From Actinomucor elegans (Eukaryota; Mucoromycota; Mucoromycetes; Mucorales; Mucoraceae): a stretch of 64,000 nt of DNA. The notes beneath the pieces are model-generated. The model ran no database searches. It saw only the letters and a program-made list of their open reading frames with translations, and was not told where the DNA came from. A program made the position numbers and the translations under genes. Below are positions 1-12,300 of this stretch, in pieces (within the stretch, counting starts at the first letter, position 1; every line of letters starts with the position of its first letter). The stretch covers positions 1,116,001 to 1,180,000 of the forward strand of contig JAMSLZ010000004.1 of NCBI GenBank assembly GCA_026027325.1. Direction: 5' to 3'.

Positions 1-440
1 CACAGCAAGAACAAACCAAAGTGGTGCCATTATCTCTGTACAGTGCAGCTGGTATTCCACTTCCTACGTTGTCGATCAATTTTGCAAGCTCCTTGCAGTT
101 CGCTCATCCCAATTGTGGTGTTACTCTATTAGACGGTCATTTTTCCGTTCGACTATGCAAAGATGGAGCTGAACAAACGACCATTGCGATTGATAAAAAG
201 GACTTGATGGATGCTGAATTTGAAGTTGTATCAGAGAGCGATGCCCCTTTGCTACGTGAAGTGTTACATATGAAGGTCATGCCTGAACAAAGATCCATTG
301 AAGCTTTTGGCCAGACAATTCAAATTGATAAACAAAACCCTATTCATATTAGATTTTTGGAAAAGTTAGATCCCAGTGGAGGAGCTGTAGTGAAGCGAAT
401 TTTGCAACGATGGCTTATTACTATTCCTCAGACATCTTAA
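1..440 (+). CDS. 3' end of an unidentified protein-coding gene (5' end outside window)
   Basis: The reading frame is open from the left edge of the window to a TAA at 438-440, giving about 145 C-terminal residues. Base 21 is an in-frame GTG, not a true start, and the frame continues upstream through a Gln-rich stretch, so the gene begins outside the window. The segment has balanced globular composition, including alternating beta-like stretches such as LPTLSINFASSL and HFSVRLCKDG. I recognise no catalytic motif, membrane span or known domain. A subunit of a large transcription or trafficking complex is possible, but that is a guess. It converges on the La gene on the opposite strand. Confidence 0.7.
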   Translation, partial: QQEQTKVVPLSLYSAAGIPLPTLSINFASSLQFAHPNCGVTLLDGHFSVRLCKDGAEQTTIAIDKKDLMDAEFEVVSESDAPLLREVLHMKVMPEQRSIEAFGQTIQIDKQNPIHIRFLEKLDPSGGAVVKRILQRWLITIPQTS

Positions 441-1052
441 TAAATATAATGTACATAATGGCCTATTATACTTGTCTATTATAATATGGAATAGTAGCAA
501 CAACAGATTATGGTATGAGTTATGTAGTTAAATCAATATCAAACTTATATATAGCTTTACTGTGGATGTGCAATAAGCGTAGTTTACAGTACCATCAGTT
601 AGATATTAAGTTTGTAAATAAGAAAAATAATGTATACACACCACTGATTTTACATATAATTATTGTGAAATCAATCAATATATACTCAAGACTCATCAGA
701 ATAACACTTTTCTGATTATATTACCCTACTGTCTTTAATAATAGAATTAGCGCGCATGCAAGATTCCGTCCTGTTCTTGCATAAATTACTATGCATATAG
801 TATACATTTGAAACAGCATGAATCAATAAATAATACAGCGTACAATAAGTGAACTGAATACCAAATTTTAAGTTCTAAGAATAGCAGAAATACCAACAAT
901 GGTTGCTTGTCCTCACATTCAAATTTACCTGTCAATCAATGCAATCAAAGAATTTGAAGCTGAACAAAAAATCAACATTAGTAGGATAAAAAAAACAAGC
1001 TATTTGTACTAGAGATAAACATATTTATTGATAAAGAGTAAAGCAAACTGCA
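441..1052. other. intergenic, between converging 3' ends
   Basis: About 600 bp of AT-rich DNA between the + strand partial gene and the minus-strand La gene. It should hold both 3' untranslated regions and poly(A) sites. The 66-codon open stretch at 515-715 has no coding character. I see no other structure. Confidence 0.6.
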
Positions 1053-1951
1053 TTACTCGTTCTTTTCTTCTTCGGCAGCAGGTGCTTCCTTCTTTTCTTC
1101 CACCACTTCATCAGTCTTAGTCTTCTTGTTATTGTTACGACCGAAACCACCGCTGCTCTTTCTCTTGTTGTTGCTGTGGAAATGTTGGTTCTTAAAGGCA
1201 TTGAAGCCGAATTTCTTTGGCTTTTGAGAGGTGCTGTCCTTGTATTGTTCTGCCTTCATTTCGTGATATTTAGGCTTATAAGTAATTTCGAGCTTATTGC
1301 CATCGAGTTCAATTTCCTTCAAATCCGCAATCTTTTGTGCTTCTTCGGGGCTCTCAAATTCAACATATGCACTACCCTACAATAATGTAAGTCAAAGTAT
1401 TCAAGCACTTCTATTTTCTTCTGTACATACCTTGAACTTCTTGGCACGGTCATTAGTCTTCTTCAAACGGACACAGAGAACCTTGGCCTTTTCACTGAAA
1501 AGATCATCAATCTTGTCTTGTAAAACAAAAAGTTCAGCAATAGGATCCTTGGCATCAACATCAACTAAAGGCAATCCCTTGATGTAGACGGAACGAGCAG
1601 TGTGATCTTGTTCAATGACTTCAGACTTTCTTCTGATATTCTTTGATTCAGCATCAAGTTCGTAAATTTCACTCTCGTTTTCCTTGAGAGCCTTGATGAT
1701 GACATCCAAATCCTCAGTAATCATCTTCATCTTTTTGAAACCGGCAATAGTCTCAATAGGAATCCCTGTATATCGAAAAAAATAAAATAAAACGCGTTTA
1801 GTGTATCTTGTTATAAGCTCAATATGGCTGACTTACAGCCCTCGGGTGTGTTGGCGCGAAGGGTCCATAAGAACTTGTCGTAAGGCAAGTTGGAGTCAGA
1901 GAAATAAAAGTTGACTTGCTTGCAGATCTTTTCAGCTTCAGTGGCAACCAT
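1053..1951 (-). CDS. La-type RNA-binding protein (La/SS-B homolog)
   Basis: La proteins bind the 3' oligo-U tails of new RNA polymerase III transcripts and protect and fold pre-tRNAs in the nucleus. Three exons (1837-1951, 1431-1765, 1053-1376) join cleanly into about 257 aa, with donors GTAAGT and GTATGT. Residues 1-90 form the La winged-helix module: QVNFYFSDSNLPYDKFLW is its signature, followed by GWIPIETIAGFKKMK. An RRM follows at about residues 105-190 (SVYIKGLPL; GSAYVEFESPEEAQ). A basic, Gly/Asn/Lys-rich tail then turns acidic and ends EEEKNE. The ATG at 1951 is used because the La motif begins right after it. Length matches the short yeast/fungal form rather than the longer animal protein. 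Only 135 bp separate it from the upstream SNF2 gene, so its promoter must be compact. Confidence 0.93.
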
Positions 1952-2086
1952 TGTGATTATGTTATGAGAAGGTAAACGATAAAATAAATTTTTTCGTTTG
2001 TTTCTAGAGATATGCCAAAACATGTAAACAGTCACACAGGACTGCCAAACCTTTTATTCCAGTGTTTTAAAATCCAAAGTATTGTA

Positions 2087-4927
2087 TTACTCTTCAAAGT
2101 TGTTCTTCCTTTTCCAATCATTCAAAAGTCTAATAGCTTCTTCTTTGGCTCGTTTTCTATCTTTTTTTGACTGTACTCTGAGCCATGATGTCTGTTTATC
2201 AACCTGATCCAGGTTTTGATCATATGCACTAAATTCCGTGATATAATCAGCATTCTGTTTCAATATATTGTATGAAACCAAGTCTTTTTTGACATCCTCA
2301 TCTACTTCATCCAGCTGTATTAGATCCAGATCAGAAGAAGGACAGATAAAGTAATTTTTGATGTCTTCTTTAGAAACACCCAAGGACGCCTTGTTATCAA
2401 TGGCGCGTCTATAATTGCACGACATGAGAAGAAAGCAGTTGATGTGTATCACGTATATTACCTTGATATACTTCGTTTGTGAATACTCTGAGAGAATATT
2501 TTTTCTTCTATAGTAGCTGCAGTCATCAATCGATAGATAAATACGGGCTTCGTTTGGCCGTAACGGTAGATACGGCCAATACTTTGTTCATCATATAGTG
2601 GGTTCCAATCTTGATCAACCAGAACAAGACGGTTGGCAGCTGTCAGATTGATGCCAATTGCGGCAGCCTGCTACAGTTTTAAGATGTCTATTCTGTGGGT
2701 CTAATTGCGTACAACTTGCCTTGGCTGAAAGTAGCATCACATCTATACTTGAGTCATCATTAAACCTATCGATGATCGTTTGTCTTTCCTACTCGAATCA
2801 GTTGGTTGATCAAATCGGGTATCATGATTAACTTGTAAATACCACTGGTGCTGTAGATCCATCAAGTCTGGATAGTTTAATGCCAAACACTGTAAATAGT
2901 TGTTCGATATAGTCTACAGAGAACAATATCAACAAAATGCTACCAAAACAAAGATAATTACTCACTTAAACATGCTATACTATGCGAAACGATAACCAGC
3001 TTTTCTTTTAGGATAACGCAATCCTTCACTAAGTCCAAGATAAAGGACATTTTACCGGAACATTTCCATGATTCCATATCTAAAGAGTATGTTATGATAC
3101 GTAATGAATGAGCAAGATATGACATACCTGAATTCTCGAGATAGTCAATGACCCATTCAAAGTCAGTAGAAAGCCATTTGACAAACGCATCTTCTTCGTT
3201 ATCCTCTATTACATCCTCTTCTATTTGCTCAGAACGAACTGCTCCATCCACAGCTCCTACAGGTATATCGATAATTTCATTCATAATATCTTCATCATTA
3301 ATGACAAAGTCATCTTCTTTTTCTTTTTCAACCCTCAGTTCTTTATCCAAATCATCATTCCTCCTTTTCTCTTGTCTTTTCTTGAGTAGCTATGCGATAA
3401 TACATGTTAGTTAGTCATGAAACACTTTATATGTATATGTATTTACTGATTGAAAGATTTTGGGATGATTACATATGGCTCGCAATACAAGAAGGCCAAT
3501 GAGTGGACTTTCAGCTTGTGTACCATTCTCTATCAGCTTTTTGTAACCATCAAGCTGGACATCACTCATCTTGAACCGCACAACATATTCTGTCTTGGGT
3601 GGTAATTCCTTCTTTAGTATTGAGCCGTCCCGTCGATGGCTTACATTCTCAGTCAAAAGCTGGAGTACATACAATTTCATTGAAGCTTGTAATTTGGCAC
3701 TATCAGAGGAGTCAGTATAGCACCTTTCAATATGGTTGCTGAAATAAGCCCTAAAACTGTCTGAGCTTCCCAATAAACCGGGTGCTATAAAATTAATCAT
3801 ATAATAGTATTCTAGTAGGTGGTTCTGAAGAGGATAACCTGTCAAGCATATCCTTGAACGTGTATGTATTTGATTAATGAGGTTGGAAATAGCTGAAGTC
3901 GAGTTTTTGATTCGATGGCCTTCGTCTAATACAATCACATCGGCACCAGGGCTTACAAGCATATGAAAGTACTCGTCTTTGTCAATACCTTTACTTATAC
4001 ATAACAAAGATCGAAACTGATCATAGTTCATAAGCATGATACCGCCTTGTGTATACCAATACTTTAAAAAACGTCTACGTTCATAAGCCTTTGTGTGTCC
4101 TCCAAGCTCTATTATACAAACAGGTTAGTTATCTGTCTTAACTCTTCTATTGACTTTGATATACCTGCAAAGTTGAATACTTCGCCTATTATGTTCTCTG
4201 CATTTTGGACTGCCCACTTTTGGAATTCGTTTGCCCAGTTGGACAGAGTAACCAGAGGTGCGAGTATCAATACTCGCTTTCCCTAATGCATGAATCAATA
4301 AGAGTTATTTTGTAACCAAATGTGCTGGTTTATCTTACAGCTGGGAATTGAGTTGAAGGATATCGTTTCAGTTGCTGAAACATGGTCGTTAACAGCGCTA
4401 TAGTTTGCACAGTCTTACCCAAACCCATTGAATGTGCCAATAAGCAACCTTGTCTCTTTTTGTATACTCGATCCCACATAAACTGTAATCCTTGAACCTA
4501 ATTGATCTGTTAATATGTGCTTTCTCAAAAGAGGAAGGGAGGTTATCCATGCTTATACCTGGTGCTCTTTCAACACCTTTTTAAACAGTCCATCTATCAC
4601 AAAGTCCAAATTGTTTAAAGCCTCTATTGTCTCAGGACTTTGCTCTATCTCTATCGTTTCTTCTTCATCCTCTAGTGTATTATTGATTTCATTTTCTAGG
4701 GCGGTTTCGGTAGTACTGTTGGCATAATCGTCCAAAAACTCCTGGACTTTTCTCTTTCGAAAACGATTACTATTGACGTTGAATAACGTGAGATCAAGAT
4801 TTGAATGTAAGAGAGGGCCGTCATTATGCCCTTGAAAAGAACTATCGCCGAGAATACGATCTAATACCCGGGATCCTTGTTTGAATTTATTTAAAAAGAC
4901 CATGTCATTTGATGGATCTTGCATCAT
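2087..4927 (-). CDS. SNF2-family ATPase, ATRX/RAD54L2 (ARIP4)-like
   Basis: An ATP-driven DNA translocase expected to remodel chromatin or clear proteins from DNA in the nucleus. It is broken into about nine exons by short introns and should give roughly 750-800 aa. Walker A (AHSMGLGKTVQTIA) lies near 4390-4445, and motif II reads DEGHRIKN near 3890-3940. LTGYPLQNHLLEYYYMINF, near 3790-3850, is the ATRX/ARIP4 style of motif III. The second RecA lobe ends with QSIGRIYRYGQTKP (2530-2585). The DEGH box and the LLEYYYMINFI segment favour the ATRX/RAD54L2 branch over Rad54 or Snf2 itself. No ADD, PHD or bromodomain is visible; the N-terminal 120 residues are acidic and featureless. I take the first of two tandem ATGs at 4927. 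An upstream small gene on the same strand ends only 93 bp away. Confidence 0.88.
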
Positions 4928-5020
4928 GTATAATATGATTTATTAATTACAACAAAAAAGCGCAAAAAATAAAGCGGGGAAAATATGTACAGGTAATGAT
5001 TCATGATATAATCGAAAAGG

Positions 5021-5495
5021 TTACTTTTGACTGTCTTTGTTTGCTCTCTCTGCTAGTTTCATAGCTTTTTGATATTCGAAATGCTCCACTAGATCCCAGT
5101 CTATATGGTCTTGTAGAGCTTTGGATGGGACAGTCTATTTAAAAATATTAGCTATCGCGATACTCTACGATGAGGTTTTTTTTTGTTTTGTTTACCTCTT
5201 CCGTATTACTGTCAGTCCATACAACTGTATACTTCACTTGACCCATGGAATTCTTACTCTTTCTAGTAACTCGATCAATTCTCCTGTGTTCGTATTTTTG
5301 TTTCAACCGTGTTCGTTCACTTTCTCGCTTAAATTCCTCATCGCTTTCCTCATTTTGCTGAGGAGTAACATACATGCGTATTGTGTCTGGTCGAACATAC
5401 TCATCTCTGAATTCTCGATCAATAATAGGGATCTCGATCTTTTCTAATACTGTATCGGCAATATCTGGATAGATGTTACGAGATTCAACCTTCAT
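5021..5495 (-). CDS. small protein with a possible chromo-shadow-like C-terminus
   Basis: Two exons (5196-5495 and 5021-5134) join at a GTAAAC donor and TAG acceptor to give 137 aa. The middle is charged and helical (about residues 45-75). The last 50 residues, roughly VKYTVVWTDSNTEE then VPSKALQDHIDWDLVEHFEY, resemble the order of strands and final helix of an HP1 chromo-shadow domain. No chromodomain is present. This match is by eye only. The ATG at 5495 follows directly on a CAG that looks like an acceptor, so a 5' untranslated exon may lie near 5530-5600. No in-frame ATG is visible in that upstream stretch. It sits just upstream of the ATRX-like gene on the same strand. Alternative: an unrelated small nuclear protein. 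Confidence 0.6.
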
Positions 5496-6196
5496 CTGAA
5501 TGGATTATATTAGATTTGTATAATTGTTACCAAGGAAGGAGCATTAATCTGTCGCGCCACCAACCTAGACTCTCCGAAATCGACTTTGTCCGGTGCTTAA
5601 ATCCAAAACTATATATCACTATATAAATGGTCTAAAGCGGCTGTAACAGTTATAATCGTCAAGATCAGATAAATCGAGCGCTTTAACCAAACTAAATACG
5701 AAAACAACTTAGAGGAGCCTAGAAACAAGAATTTGCTCCCTTGTTGCTATGTGCCACATGGTTGCTATGTTACAGTTAAATCTTAAATATTACATAATCT
5801 AAACAACGCTAGCCACCAACAAAAGTATATAGAATTAACGGTATTCCAAATGTAATTCCATTTGTTTCTTGATTATTATTATCCCGCATATTTTATTTAT
5901 TATATCTGTTCATTAATTTAGTTGAAAAAAAGTCTTTTTATATGGAAAGCCTAAATAGCATAGAAAAATTATGTACCATTGTTTATTTCAGTAATATATC
6001 TCGAATTGACTTGAATATTAAACCAGTAAATGTCAATCATAGAAGCCCATTTAATTATGTATTTGAAAGATCCATAAGAAAGGAAATGTTAAATCAAGAA
6101 TACCGTTTAAGAAATTTTATTCTAATTATGAGTTGACTTGATACTAAAATTACCATTAAATTTACAAACGATTTAAACATCTATAGTTCTGTAAAC
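5496..6196. other. intergenic
   Basis: AT-rich spacer. The right-hand part of 5496-5660 probably carries the promoter and a possible 5' untranslated exon of the minus-strand gene at 5021-5495. The 64-codon open frame at 5942-6136 has no recognisable coding content. Confidence 0.5.
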
Positions 6197-7964
6197 TCAA
6201 CACTCCAATAATACGGTAGAAAATGGAAAAAAAAAAGCTTTTTTTTTTTTGATTTTTCGACATTGGATATGCAAGGAAAATATAGTTTCATGTTTCCAGT
6301 TTCCTTGAAAAGAAGCCTCCGAGGATTCAATGATACTACCATCTTTGTTTCCGGCATAGTAATATGATTTTGTGGATGTATCTATCCTGAGACCACAACT
6401 GCGTTTACGGTTATGTATCCAATGAGTAATTTCCAAAGTATCTAAAAATGTATACGGCATCTTGATAACGAGGTTGTGGTAAATTCGATGACCTTTTCCA
6501 TTGGAATCGATGTGATGACATTCCCATAAAGAGAGATGAGATAACGATGACAATCGAAGAGAAACTTCGGGAAAAAATCCCTGTGGAAGGCCGCAATGGC
6601 TAAAGAGCACCTGTTTTATCGATATATTTGTTTTCAGCTGCATACAATTATTACTGATAAAAGTTAAGCGTGACAAAAGGAGCTCTTCTAGAAAGGTACA
6701 TTGTTGACAGATGACATCCAGTAGCGAGTGATAAAAATTGGACACAGTATCAGAAAAGCTAACTTGAATGTTTAATGACTTTAGGAATCCTCTCATTCTG
6801 CATAACAGTGGTGCAAATGGTAGCTCATTTCTGTCTTGTGTCGCTTGAAAGCATACTAATAAGTGAGTAGAGTAATCGTCTGCCTCTCTGTTTCTGCTAC
6901 TTTGTATAACAAAATCAGGCCCAAAGGAGGGATTTCTGTCTTGGTATACTATATCTAGCTGTGGTATCAACTTTGCTGATTTGAAACAGTTGATTATCAT
7001 ACCAGGTAAGTCAGGAATATACAAAGGTCCAATTGGCAACTCTCCCTTGATATTGTACAAAAAAGTTAAAAACTATACCCACAAACTGTTTGGAATTATA
7101 TCAGTATTGGAAGCGCTCATTATCAATTCGTTAAGGTTTGGAAATGCATAAATGATATATTCCAGCATCTTTTTTGTTATAGGTAAACGGTGAAACGAAG
7201 ATGTTTAACAGTTGGGCATACAGACAGGGTGTGTATATCTGGAACCATTTCTTCGTTTGTATCCATACCAGAATACCAGAACAGTTCCAGTTTTTCTAGA
7301 TTACGACAGCCTTGAATATATTCACCAAGCCGGTAGAAGATCTCCACGTAGTTCATTTGATTAATATCTATGCTGTGCAAATCTGAGAATTCGCTCAAAT
7401 TTTGCACTAGCGAATGAGCTATGTCACTTGATCGTGTTGCTTTATATCTGTCACCCAATGTCAAGCTGCGCAAGCTATTCCGAAGACAATACATGGTGTT
7501 GAGATATGTTTGGTGATCTGCTTCTGATTTAATGCGTTGAAATTCTGGCGCATATTGAAGACGTTTACAAGCTCCTCTTTCGCAAACCTGTCGTATTTCT
7601 TCAAAGATAATAACATATTTTATGAGTGTACAACCAAACTTTTCGATGCTTGTACACTTTAGGAGAAGTTGTAGAAGCAATCCTTCAAGATATACATCAT
7701 CAGCATATATATATATATATATATGTTTTTCACAAGTAATGCAGGTTTAGATTCAGGGGACAATACCTCCAATAGCTTCGCAAGTTGCTCATGGGTCCCA
7801 ATATAAATGTACTTGTACTAGCGAGCTTGGGCGACTTCGCTCCAGTTTTTGCAAGTGAGTTGGCGTTGACGAAGGCCATTTTGATTGGTATAATCGGAGC
7901 GAACAGCGACTATATTAAATACATGTTCTAAAATCTCAACAGGAAGTTGTTTCCAAGCATTCAT
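6197..7964 (-). pseudogene. broken F-box / leucine-rich-repeat protein gene
   Basis: The start reads MNAWKQLPVEILEHVFNIV, a typical F-box that would recruit SKP1. It is followed by long Leu-rich stretches of the LRR substrate-binding type (NLEKLELFWYSG, SLSHLSLWECHHID). The frame is interrupted at three places. A TAG at 7818-7820 falls inside the F-box tail (CKNWSEVAQAR before it, YKYIYIGTHEQL after). A one-base shift near 7190 separates VKHLRF from RLPITKKMLEYI. A second TAG near 7070 separates NSLWV from FLTFLYNIKG. None has splice consensus around it. The C-terminal end passes through A/T homopolymers near 6230-6250 and may be shifted again. An in-frame AT microsatellite (about 7706-7724) codes for IYIYIY. 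It is either a young pseudogene or an assembly with errors; three separate lesions favour decay. Confidence 0.75.
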
Positions 7965-9324
7965 CTTGAAATGAGATTATTAAATAAGATACATGCAAAA
8001 AAGCAGTAACTTTTATGTGAAAAAATATGAAACACGAATATGCTGTACCTAAAACATAGTGCTATTAATTATGGAACAACCCAACGCTACATCGTACAAA
8101 GCTCAGTCTCAGCGCAATTTTAATTGGCTGTCGATACTTTACCTATCTATCAATAATAAAAATATATACAAAGAATGTATTAATGAGAGAGATATAGAAC
8201 TGAAGCGTAAGAAAAGTACTGTAAGCTCAGAGAGTTTTCTGCACTTTCGAATATACTCATAACTTGCATTTTTTATAGCAATAAGTACCAAAAAAAAAAA
8301 GGTTGTGTCCTATTATGTCTCTAATGTATGGCAATTATGAAATAAGTCAGCCAAAATTTATGTTTTCTAAGATCAGTAAGAAGCTATTTTCACGTTACAC
8401 AGTACACATATGTAAGCTTAAATAAGGGTATACCTTTAGGCTCTCAGGAATCATGCCATTTTCAACTGGATTTCTTGACCGATCTCGGTCAAAATTCTCA
8501 TCCTATTAGTAGTCAACGTTCAGAATAGGCTACTGTATCTGTTAAAAGATTTGTTTATTTGAGGCACAATAATTGTATTATATTAATGCTGATAGTTAGT
8601 TTATAGCAAATTCCATACTTCATATCAGTGGATCTATAGATCTTCCATCTGAGTTCGATTCAGTTCTACATCTGTTGAGCATTCCAAGTTCATAATGAGT
8701 CGCTATATCTAACAGAGCCTTTATTTGCATGAAATGTGGTAATTATACAACATTAATGTTGACGGTTAGCAGTGCATTCCTCCATACATTTCATATGTGC
8801 TAATATATAAACCTATCGATCTCTCATTCAACATTCATTAAATATATTTTATAAGTGGCTTATGTTTATAATGAACTGTTGCATTCCATAGAAACGTTTC
8901 CTTTTTTTTAGCTTCAATGTATCCGGTATGCTGTACTTGCTAGTGGCCAATAAACAGTAAATTAATGCGTATCTCATGGTAACTCTTCTGTATTTACTTG
9001 CAATGCCATTACACAAAGCTAAGTGCAATTGTAAATATTCCACTTGATGATTAATGGATTTCAAGAAGTACCTGCATTTGATAAATGTATCACTGCTGTT
9101 ATTTATAATAGGAGAAGGGAGGCATAACATTTTATTTTTGAAAGAGAGAAATTAACAAAGCTGCTTATGTATAAAAGTATATAAATATGTAAATATTAAG
9201 TAATAATATAATATAGATTAAGAAAAAGGTAGTAATAGATACAAGGAATGATAGGATTAGCACAGATTACAGAAGCGGTTTATATAGCATACAGGAAAAG
9301 GAAGAATACTAAAAGGACGGGAGA
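7965..9324. other. intergenic with dispersed repeats
   Basis: Contains repeat-family-1 copies from about 8470 to 8900. The open frame at 8849-9130 (minus) overlaps one of these copies and has no recognisable domain, so I do not call it a gene. The promoter of the broken F-box gene would be at 7965-8100. Confidence 0.5.
8470..8900. repeat. repeat family 1, cluster of degenerate copies
   Basis: A perfect palindrome, TTGACCGA-TC-TCGGTCAA, occurs at about 8475-8492, followed by sequence ending near TTCAGAATAGG. GATCTATAGATC is at 8631-8642, followed by GAGCATTCCAAGTTCA. A third partial copy lies at 8790-8900. The same blocks recur in other spacers of this window. Confidence 0.6.
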
Positions 9325-12300
9325 TTATTCGCATATCAAACGTAATAACTCGCTTGTTAATATGGCATTTGCAACAGAGTTTGAGTTCATTGATCCAAAG
9401 TTGATTTCACCTAGAGCACTGAAACCAATGCGTTCAAGATAGAGTTGTTGGTGGCTCGTTTTGTCGCTGGTATTGAATGCTGCTTCGGAACAAGCTGTGA
9501 TCAAGATATCTTTGACAGCATCTAACAAAGTGACATTGTCACTGGATACAACAATCGAGTTCATTTTGGGGATAAGTGAATCATATCTATATTCCAAATT
9601 AGTAATGTATACTTTTTTACTTGGTACAAATGACTTACACTAGAGCAAAAACTTCTGGTGTGGAAACAGCAGCTCTTGAAAGGAACCCATACAAAAACAG
9701 CCGTTCTGTTTCGTTTTCTGCAAGACTCAACATGCCTACCAAGAAGGATACAAGCAATATACCTGTAGTATTGTTCGGTATATCAATGGCACGCCATATC
9801 AATGCATGAATGCTAGAGGTAGCACTCAAACCATCAACATCGATGTCGTTAACACCGGCCAATCGTAGCAGTTCACGTAAAGCATCATTTTTAGCAGCAA
9901 AAGGCAAGAGGCCACATAGATAGCCGAGACAGTTGGCACTGATCATGTTAGATGTTGAGCTAGACTTGGTCTCGATCTCCAAAAATGTAGTGAGACAAGC
10001 AAAGATGGTTTCACGGGCATCTGAATAGCCAAATCCCTTGAGCAAGATACCAGCAATTGCAAACGAAAATTGCGTATCAAAGCTGAGGCCAGCAGCAGTA
10101 TCGATTTCTTGAGCTATGGATATATAAGGCGCTCTTGCTTCCATAAGTACTTGTTCAACAGAACTAGTGTCAAAACATTTATGGGTGTCTAAAGTTCGGA
10201 GAACACCATTCAAGAGTTTGACTGCGTACGAGAAGATACTACTGTGATTCATTTGAATCATTGCTACCGCAAGCCAAAAGATCGGTTTCAGGTAACGTGA
10301 ATTATCAGATAGGTTATCGATAATATTGGTCAGACACATTAGAATACTAATGGCGAGATATGGGTTCTTTTCGTCGAATCGAGCCAGTTCGTTGCGAAGA
10401 ACAACAAGGATTTGAAATAATAAATCATCATCTATTTCTTCTTGAGCCAAGCATCCTAATATAACAAAGGAGCGAGGCTGTAATGCTGGATTGAATTGGA
10501 AAGTCATGCTAGTGACGAGACTCATCCATCGAGCATGGTATGTGTTTGCTACATCTATAGCAATGAAGCAGGTCAGTATATACTATAGATAATAAACTAA
10601 TTTACACGCCTATAATTTACCTATACTAGAAGCTGCATAGTTGGTGCTATCCAGCAACAAACGTACAATAATTTCCAATGAAGCCAAGTTCATGTTCTCC
10701 ACATTGTCCGTCATGGTCTCTTCTGAGATCGTGAATGCATTAGCGTAAGATTTGTTGAGACCAAAATGAACGCGATATTTGCCATCACAAACATCATCTA
10801 GTACATATTTGAGCTTTTTGCGATTGCCTTGACTGATATTCTTGTTTGTAACGAGAGAGTGAATGACATTTACAACTAATTCATGTACTGAGGAACGGAT
10901 GAACGTGGGGCCAGTTGCGACTAGCAAAGCAATGATATGGAATACTTCGGCAACGTAGGGCTTGGTAACGCTATCCGAATAGAACGAAAGCATCAACATA
11001 AAACGCAATAGACATCCAATTTCGCACCATGCTTGGTGCTTGATCAGGCTCTGGCGGCAGTTTTGAGAAGTACTAGCAAGAACGCGACGCATACGATGAA
11101 TAATTTTGCCGCGGATACCATTGCAACTCATTGTAACAATTGTATCAGCCATGGCCTCAGCTTGCGGAGATCCAATGCCGTTCTCTACAGAGTATTGAAT
11201 CATACAGTCAATCACCAAATTGTGAAGTTCTTCTATTTCTTTAAATGTCTTCCAGATCTTCTTTTGAATATGTTGATAGACCTATGTATGGGTGATTAGC
11301 TCAAGTAATACTTTACATTAGGTTGCTTTATGCTTACATCTGTCTTTTCAGCGGTCATGATAATCAATGATCGAAGTACATCTTTGACTTTGGAAGGCTC
11401 TTTTCCATGGGGCACAAGCGCGAATAATACTAGATTTTTCAGCCATGGTACCATATATTCCAAGGAAATGAGCTGTCTACTAGGCTCTTTGCTCGATCTA
11501 TTGAACCCTAATATACATTCATTCAAAAATTCTAGCGTCAAGTGTGTTTCACTATTGGCCAAATTTTCACTCATGGAGACTATAAACTCTACGCTATTGA
11601 ATGGGATACACAAATCTACAATGTTGATGGTAAGTAATTGATCCAATTAATAGACATAGTTCTATCTTACCTCGTGCATTCATGAGCTTATGATCAATAC
11701 CAAAACGGAAAGAGATACAAAGAGAACAGAGCAAAGTGTAAGCAGCAGAACGTAGTGAGGGATCATCGCTTCCAATGTTCAGTAGAGCCATATTCAATAT
11801 ACGGCCTGGTACATCAGTTGGACGAATGCCATGGTTCACTTCTGTTAGATTTGTATCAAAGTTCTTCTTTCTATCCAAGAGATACTAAAATAGGATTGAG
11901 GCATAGTAACGATTAGCATTGTGTGTGTTGCATGCGATTATGCCTATTTACCTTGTATACTTCTTCGCGATTAGGTACTATAAGAACCATAGTTGCTTTG
12001 CCTGAATCATGAGCAATATGAATTTCGCCTTCGCTAGTTGACCTTTGTGTAGGGGGCGCAGGGGGTAAAAAGATATCTACGATATCTGTCATACTAAAGA
12101 CATTGTTCAAGACAGAATTCAGACTCCAGAATATTTCTTGTTCACGTAACTAGAGAGGAATATGTGAGTTTGGTTTCGTAGTAAAAGTAGTTTTTTTACT
12201 TACAGTAGTTACGACTAAGTACTCTGCTCCAATCTTGATCTTTACGGGTATCATAATTTTGAAGTTGGTTACAAGGTAAGCGTTTGTAATGGTCATACCT

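Noticed and set aside
4928..5134. Fusion of the chromo-shadow-like gene with the SNF2 gene through an intron
   Set aside because: The only AG before the SNF2 codons gives the wrong phase with every nearby GT, so two separate genes fit better.
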